Assembly (NCBI RefSeq): GCF_000003605.2
Contig: NW_003156236.1
Coordinates: forward strand, 272,920 to 301,459
DNA: 28,540 nucleotides
Origin: Saccoglossus kowalevskii
Lineage: Eukaryota; Hemichordata; Enteropneusta; Harrimaniidae
Direction of reading: 5' to 3'
Shown here: piece by piece, positions 13,001-22,000 of the stretch
How positions within the stretch are numbered: the first letter of the stretch is position 1
How the letters are laid out: every line of letters begins with the position of its first letter
Position numbers and translations under genes: made by a program
The notes under the pieces: model-generated
What the model saw: the letters and a program-made list of their open reading frames with translations, nothing else
What the model was told of the DNA's origin: nothing
Databases searched by the model: none

Positions 13001-16000
13001 CAAATCTGCGCATTGGCCTAGAGCATCTATGAACCAAGTTCCATCAAAAAGCAATGTATGGTTCTTGAGATATCAGTGGAACAGACACACACACACAGAC
13101 ACACACACACAGACAGACACACTAACTGCAAAGACTTCCTTTTTGTGCTTCGCACACGGGAGTCAAAAATTAAGTAATTAAATGAATGAATGAATAAATA
13201 AATAAATAAATGAATAAATGAATAAACCAGTGCAGCATAATGTGACTAACCTGTGCAAGTTCTAGGCAGGTTTCATAAGTCCTCCCAATCATACACTTTG
13301 CCTCTAACCATGGAATATTGCACATAATCTGAAACGGACAATCAAATAATAATTTTCTTACATTGGTTTCTAGGTGGCCAAGCCATTAGAAAACCCAATG
13401 GATACACATAACAGCCTTAAAATAAAGTTGACAGTTGAGGATGCCACAATGAATCAGAAAGTTTGATTTTCATGTACTCCTAGATTAGAAATACTCTAGT
13501 TGCTAAGGATATTGTAAATCACTGAAATACATTTTATTTAGACCATAGACTTGTGTCTGCCATTTACATATTTTATAAAACTCATATAGCTGATATAGCT
13601 CTGCTGTATAGTTCAAACATTGGAAATGGCAATTTTTACCAAAAATTACAAAAATATATTTTAAAATTAGAAAATTTTCACAAAATGGACAAATCTGAGA
13701 GGGGACCTCCCAGTTGTAGTGAGTATGATAGTTTTTAAGAAGTCAAAAATGCAATGGTAAGGCCAATGGACGACTCCGGACAATAAATATGAATACATGT
13801 AGTTCTGCTCAACTTTGATCTTGGCCATAGGACTTGTTAATCATAGCACTTGTCAAATGCCTTCAATATATCTTCCATATAGATCAGATCACATGACCTT
13901 ATTTATGCAAATTAAGTAATCAATATGCATGGTTTCAACCCTGAATAATTAGGTCTGTGGTGTAGCCATAAAGCACCTACATGTATGTGCAGCGTTGTGT
14001 GCTTCACACACAAGAGTAAAAAAAAAAACATTGGCTTCTTGGCTGAGAGTTGGTGTTCAGTCCTATCCTCGATATTAGTGGATATCAAGCCGCACTGAAA
14101 CATACATATGACGTCTTATCATTATTATTATTATCATGAGTGCCAGAATTTTGACTCTTCAACATCCCGTAATACTACTGACATTTCTGTAAAGAACATC
14201 TTCAGCACTTTTCAAATCAGTGATCCCATGACAGTAAAACTTATGAGAGGAACACATAGAACCAACCTCTTCAGCTTCTGCCCACATATTTCCTTCTATG
14301 AGGTGGTGTGGCAACTCTGTCAGTGTTCGCAAGTTGTAGCGTTTATTATGTATTGCACTGCCATCTTTATTTATTGTCATGTTGGTTTCTTTGTTCATAT
14401 CCAGAATCAGAGGTTGTTCAGGCACTCCTCGTAAAGCTGACATTGTTTTACCGGTTTGTTTGCTACGGTATGGTTTAGGAGAGTGTGCCCACCTGTGCAA
14501 AAAAACACAAAAAAACACAATTATACTACTAATATAACCCAGTACAGCGAATCATTAAATACCACTTAAAACCAGATTTTTTCTAATGAATTAAATGGTA
14601 AAGTAATTGTTTTTATGCTGAACTAAAATTTAAGTGCAAGTTTAAAACCCAGTGAATACATGCAATATTAACCAAGTATAGAATTTATTTTTTTAGCTAA
14701 TTTAAAACCAAATGAATGTCTCTGCAACATCAAATCTGCTAAACCCAGTGAATAGTTTTTTTGATGATGATTTATACGTTTATCTGCGTTTCGATTCACA
14801 CTGTACGTGTGCATTTACACAAGATTATGCTCTTCTTCTACAAACCTTTGTAATATCACTCCAGAGGGAGGTACAAAGTACATGAACCAATCTACAATTT
14901 CAATTCTAGACAGTCACCTTCATCTCTTCGAGTTAATTGCTTCTGAATAAATTCCAGACCTAGATCTATTAGCTAGTTGTTAATAATGTGAATCCCAAGT
15001 GAGCCACTATAAATATCCCTCTATGTGGTACACTTTGTCTTTGTGTTAGTCTAAAGTGCCTGTACATTATATGATGTTACATGTAGTCCAACATCCAACA
15101 CATAATAGTTGAGACAAGATGAATGCATATTTTTGATTTGACTTTATAACTGGTTGAATGTGGAAAATTATTGTGTTAAAATTCAGTGACTACAAAATTT
15201 ATAGACTAGATTGGATACATATCCAACAACCAAAGCTCAGGTGAAAAAAATTACATGGATTTACGTATAGTTTATGCAGCTATTAACTTTGGATTGTCTT
15301 ACCTTCCCATGAAATAGTTAGCCAAGGATTGGTGTAACTGAGTTCCTAGTTCTCTCAAGTACCTTTGTTTTGCTACCTCAATAAACAAATAATGGTACCA
15401 TCTGTAGACAATTGTGTCATCTGTACTGCCTTCAACAAGATAATTTCCTGTGAAATTTAGTAATTTGAATAATCATAACTGACAACCAAACTGTCTTGGT
15501 CACCACTTACATTGCCATATTATAAATGGTTATGTATGGTATTACCCCCAAAACGATGAATTTGCGACAATATAAATTTTCATTATTTGTAATTTGAGGG
15601 CATGCATGAAAAAAAAAAATCACAAAAGTCACTGTGACTCCCTATGTCCTCAATAAAAGTCACTGTGACTCCCTATGATCTCAATAAAAGTTACTGTGAC
15701 TTTCTATGAATCTAATAAAAGTCACTGTGACTCCATAGCACCTCAATAAAAGTCACCGAGACTCCCTAGAACCGTTTTGAAAGCCCCCTCTGACTCCCTA
15801 TGACCCTAATAAAAGTCACTGTGACTCCCTAGGATACAAGGTAAAAGTCACTGTTTTAACATATCCCATGGATAGTTGATGTGAATGCTCTATAATGATT
15901 CATTAATGGTAATTCATTATGGTATAGAGATAAAAAGTGATAAAGCTATATATCAAAAATATGTACCTATATTTGTAAATTGGTTGACTCACCTAAATCA

Positions 16001-19000
16001 CTTTTCAATCTCAGCCATAACAAAGGAGGTAGTCTCCTCACAGGTGGTGATTGGTATTGGAAGACATCATCAAGAACCACATCATCACATGACAGAATAT
16101 CTAAAAGTTCATTGGCTGAGAGACCATTTCGAGCAGCAGTGATGTAACCTAAGGCACGACTGACAAAAACTTCACCATGTTCACCTTCCAATCTGAAACA
16201 TATTTCAGGCCCATTAAATAACAGACAAATAACACTGTTTTGCATTGTTGGATTTAAATCTAATCCTGTGAAATGATAAGTAAAGTTGCAGTGTTGCATT
16301 GTGTGATTAAATCTCAGTGAATAAATATGTCAAAAAGCATTGTTTGGCAATGTGGAATTTAAATCCAGTCTAATAATCGTAAAAATGAAGAGTTGCAATA
16401 TGTGTAGATTTCAAGCACTCTCAAAGTAAATGTCCCAAAATAATTAGAAAACACTGTACCTAAGGGATATACATATTAAATTTTTATTTAATTTTTTAAT
16501 TATATTATATGAACAAAAATATAGAAGATACAAAACTCACAAAAAATATACTGTTATTAACAAATATGAAATACATTCTTTTATTAGTTCTTTCATTCAA
16601 TTAATATAGTTCTGTAAGTGTGACTCACTCTTTGAAAAGTTGTGTAATTAACCCCACTGTTGTTGGTGCAAGATGACAGTCTGCAATATCCGTATATGAC
16701 TTCCATTTCAAGGCGATATCCGTTGCTAACTTTAAATATAAAGCAGTGGGTTTGTTGTCCTCATATGCTGTCAATACCCGCTGCTTCTGAGCTGGAGTCA
16801 GAGACCTATTATGTGCAACAACAAAATGATTTAACTTTCAGTTTCTTTGATCATTAAGCAACAAGATGCGATTCTTTGGTGAGGATACTACATTGTATTA
16901 AATAATTTGATGAATATAAATAACATACAGTCTCTGACTAAGGGTTATATTTCTTATTACGTAGGACTCCCTCGAATGACAGCATTAAACGATACAAGAA
17001 TAATATGTCCAATTGAAGTTAACATGTTGAATCAATCAAGTACACCTACTGCTATGGAATGCGCAAGTACTATGATATATGTGACTGGACTGTGTTATAG
17101 AATTTATTGATCCCAATTTCAAACAACTTCTTACTTAAGTTACAGTCGTATATACATGTATACTGTGGAATAATTGATTTTCGCTTGGAATTAATTTTCA
17201 CTTTTTTTGCTGAAGGAATAATTCAGTGAAAATAAAATCCAGCGAATATACCGGTACCTTTTTTCCCTTTACATTCAACTGATTAAAAATCAGTGAAAAT
17301 AAATTCCATACAAAACACCCCAAAAGTCTATTCAGCAAAAATTAATTCCAGTTAAAATAAAGTATTCTACAGTATATATATCTACTTGTGACTGCATGAG
17401 AGGGTGGCAGTTTAAAAGAAGCAGACTTTGATAACATAGTATGAATAATTGGAGTATATGTATTAGTAAAATACTGTGGAATACATTATTTTCGCTGGAA
17501 TTTATTTTTGCTGAAAAGGCTTTTTGGGCATTTTATATGGAATTTATTTTCACTGATTTTTGATGAGTTTAATGTGAAATATAGGNNNNNNNNNNNNNNN
17601 NNNNNNNNNNNNNNNNNNNNNNNNNNNNNNNNNNNNNNNNNNNNNNNNNNNNNNNNNNNNNNNNNNNNNNNNNNNNNNNNNNNNNNNNNNNNNNNNNNNN
17701 NNNNNNNNNNNNNNNNNNNNNNNNNNNNNNNNNNNNNNNNNNNNNNNNNNNNNNNNNNNNNNNNNNNNNNNNNNNNNNNNNNNNNNNNNNNNNNNNNNNN
17801 NNNNNNNNNNNNNNNNNNNNNNNNNNNNNNNNNNNNNNNNNNNNNNNNNNNNNNNNNNNNNNNNNNNNNNNNNNNNNNNNNNNNNNNNNNNNNNNNNNNN
17901 NNNNNNNNNNNNNNNNNNNNNNNNNNNNNNNNNNNNNNNNNNNNNNNNNNNNNNNNNNNNNNNNNNNNNNNNNNNNNNNNNNNNNNNNNNNNNNNNNNNN
18001 NNNNNNNNNNNNNNNNNNNNNNNNNNNNNNNNNNNNNNNNNNNNNNNNNNNNNNNNNNNNNNNNNNNNNNNNNNNNNNNNNNNNNNNNNNNNNNNNNNCG
18101 AAAATAAAGTATTCTACAGTAGTTATATTCACCTGTTTGAATTTTTTAGAAGAGAACCCAGCATGCTTGACTGGTCTCTTTCTGCTAATGGCTGCACCTA
18201 ATTACAAAGGTACGATAATGGTTAATCATGAATGTACACAAGCACTGAGTGCATCATAGACACATCAACAAAGTCCCTGAATATATCATATACAAAGATA
18301 TAAGCTAACACCTGAATTTATGACTTAATTAGAATGTACTGCCCAAGACATATAACATTGAAGACAATACATGAAATATGATACATGAAAATATAAATCC
18401 TGGTATTTTTTTAAATAACCTTCATTATTCAAATATTTTAACATAAATTAAGCAGAAAAGTTCAGCTAAACCATGGACCCTGAAAAAAGTGACTCCCTAG
18501 GACCTCTGTGAAAGTCAATGTGACTCCCTAGAATCCAAATAAAAGTCAGTGACTACCAAGGATATCATAAAATACTTTAGTCAAGCACCCCACTTGAAAA
18601 CAAAATGATTGAAGCCAAGAGATTCATCATTAGCTTCGTTGAAAGTTTTTGGTTGTATGCAAACTCGATGCAAAGTCATTACCGCCATAATGGTTTCTCA
18701 CATGATTGTACCTGCAACACCATCCTTTAATCTGACAGGTCAAGTATATTATTAACCAATCAGAATGCAATGTAATTCCCCAAGAATACCTAAAGGCATT
18801 CTGGTAATGCAATGTGGAAATGATTTATCAATGTCGAAATATAATCTGTTGGAATTGATTTCGGCAAAACACTGAATGATTTTTTTCTTAAAAACTGGTA
18901 ATTATCAATTTTTGAAAGGTGAACTGAAAATAGAATGAAGTATTTTAATACTGTCGCTCACAGCTGTAACAGGTCAATGTCAAAGCATAGTTTACGAATT

Positions 19001-22000
19001 GTAACTGTGGTCTATGCATTTGCGCATTATATAAACTTGCTTACCCGTATTCAGAAAAGTCAAACAGTGCTCAAAGATTAGGTTTTATGATCGTTAAATG
19101 TTACTTACCTCTAGGTACTGCTCTCTTGATGTTATTGCAATCTGTAATGCAGCCAGACAACCACCTGCATATGGTCTAGTGCTGACAACAATGTGTACGT
19201 ATTCTGGTAATGTGACAGGTAGCCATCTTAGATCTCGACCATCATCTTCATCTGATAGCTGGTCCAATGAATCCAGGAACAACACTGTATCATGAGAAAT
19301 ATTCACATTTATTTATGAAAAAGTGTGGTGTGGGTATGATGTAGAACAGAACAGAAGATAATAAAAACAAAGTAAAAAAGCATGTCTGACCCTAAGGGCA
19401 CTATTATCATAAGAACAAAAAAAAGAAATTTTTTGTTGCCCTCAGCGACCTACAGGTCGAGGTTTTTTTGTTTTTTTTTTTTTAAATAGGCTTAAATATA
19501 AAAAAGTGTTATCTCTAAAAATTAAGGATCCCGGACCGTTGTTTGATCCCCAGAATTCCTGTAAGTGGCGACTTTGAACCTCGGGTTGGTCTGTATTTTT
19601 ACTGACATGTTCCGAAGTCATGATGAAGTCCATATAACTTGGCTGTTTACGATACTCCGACTGACCCAATTTCGAAGTTTTCCGACTTAAGGGCAACATA
19701 AGTTGTTGTTATTTTTGGCCTAACTATGGACGCCAGAATAGATACAGAAAAATGTTATCTTCTTGATTTCATAGGTGATAATATTCTTTTGTAATTATGT
19801 TATTCATGTATCCCTGTAAACTGAGGTAGTTATATGAATAAATTAGAAATTCTTGATTAAGCGTAATAATACACTACACAAAGCCTGAAACTGTTGTTCA
19901 CATATGTTATCAAAGGAAGGCTAAATCTAAAGTGTTTACCTGTGTTATACAGTTAGTAGGCAAACACAAGGCGCTAGAAATAGAACGTGTAACTGACGTG
20001 TTGTGAGGGGAATTCAACCAATTACAGTAATCATAGTTAGTAAGGGCAATGTCAAAATTATACGGGAGGGGGGGGGGGTATTGGTATGGTACGATATTTT
20101 CCTACAAGTCCATCTTGCATAACATATTTGTCTTAAAAAATAAATTAACCCGTTCCAGGTCATAATTTTACTCAGCCAAAATCTTGGTACAATATTTTGC
20201 AATTTTCTTTATGAGTACAATGTATCTTCATTAACTTTTGGACTGAATAAACATTTTTGAAAAAAATATGGAACATATGATGTGCTTTATTTTATGAAAA
20301 GCAACAAGAGTGTTAAATAAATTAATTAATTACAGAACAACCAATTAACATTGAAAGAGATATTGTACAATGCTTTATTTTCACTGAAGGAGTACAAAGC
20401 AAAAAATAAAATCAGTGAAAATATTTTTTGGTTTTTTGGCGGTATTTCATTACATGAGGGAAGTGGCTCAAAGTAAGCTTACATATGTGACCAGCCTACA
20501 TTTTGTTAACAGTACGGTACAATATTTGTCAAAAGTCACAAGAGACAATCAATATGGTCTACTCACTGAGTGGAATGTCTGATGACGCCATCATTATCAG
20601 CTCCATAAATTTATTACACAATTTATCATAATCATAAGGCACAGAAGAAACATCAAGTCCATGAATATAGCATAACTGTATAATTAAAAAAGACGGGGAA
20701 AATAATATAATGGAACATGGTTAAAATATAAATACAAGCCAAAAGACATGAAAAGAGATTTCATACAGACTTCAATCTTGAGGAGATTGACAACATTAAT
20801 TGTAAAAAATGCTTAAATACAATCCAGCTACATTCAACAAGTGTTCAGAAATTAACGCTGCTGGTTTAAAAATGTTTTGTGACAATTTTAGTTTCGTGCC
20901 CTGTTCCAAAGCTGGGTTAGGTTATATTAACCGGCATGATTTCCCAAAAGTGGTTTCCAACAAAAAGGGAGGAATTGATTATGATAGCCCCCCCCCCACC
21001 CAATATTTCTAATTCTGTTCACCATGTTCACAAACTAATTTTATTTGCATTTTAAGAATTGCAATTTTTTTGTTGAATTCAATAAATAAAAACAGTTCAT
21101 TCCCACCAAAATAAGTTAATAAATAGAAACAAAACAAAAAATTGAAAACAAAACCATTTTGATGTTGTTAAGCTTTGAAGAGAATTATTATGTTGATTTG
21201 TGAATAAACATATATAGTCACCTGTTTACATATACTGTGTAACAGATCACGTACATTACTAGAGGCTGGACTTGTCCCAAGGAATCGTACAATGTGAACT
21301 GGTCTGAAAATAAGTAAATGGTGCAGAATAAGTCACAGTCCCTGTTTGAATCAGGGTGAATTGACAATTGAGGACACATAAGGAGAAGAATATCGAAGAA
21401 ATTTCATTAAAAAAAATTGTCAAACATCTGAAAGTTCCATTAGATCCAAGTATGTCTAGCTTGATGTACCAAATTTTAATAGATTATTAGTATGTCCGAG
21501 AAATGGAGGAGTGGGGGAAGGTGAGTAAAAATATAATCAAACTAATAAATGGCTGGAAGTTTGTTAAATTTCATCAAATCCAGAACCAGGTAAAAGGGTA
21601 CCTGAAAAAAACAGTTTTGACACATAAGAACAAAACAAATTTATGTACATTTAAATATAAAATTATAAGCCACCAAATGAGTGATATGAATACCAGTTGA
21701 AATTTATAAAATTAGCCAGGCAAGGAAGAAACAATTCAATAATGGTATGTTGAAACAAGAGACAAAATGACTGGCATGCACTTGATCAAAGGTCTTTGAA
21801 ATGAAAAGAAAAAAATCAAAATGCATTATGCATACCATCATGTCTTGCTTTTATACTAAGTTTGAACAAAATCAGTCCCTGGTAACCATGAATTAATGTC
21901 TAACACACAGAACCCAAAACAGGCTTGTCCTTGTTTAAAGAAAATGTGTGATAGTGTTAAGTTTTAAATCATAGCATGTTGTTTTCAAATTTGGAGCTGC

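Noticed and set aside
14108-14434. 108-codon plus-strand frame
   Set aside because: It is antisense to exon j, whose minus-strand reading has family motifs and phase support.
17508-18132. Open frames of 187-199 codons on both strands
   Set aside because: They are almost entirely N from the assembly gap and have no sequence content.
20060-20080. G-quadruplex from the G run
   Set aside because: There is only one long run, without three more nearby.
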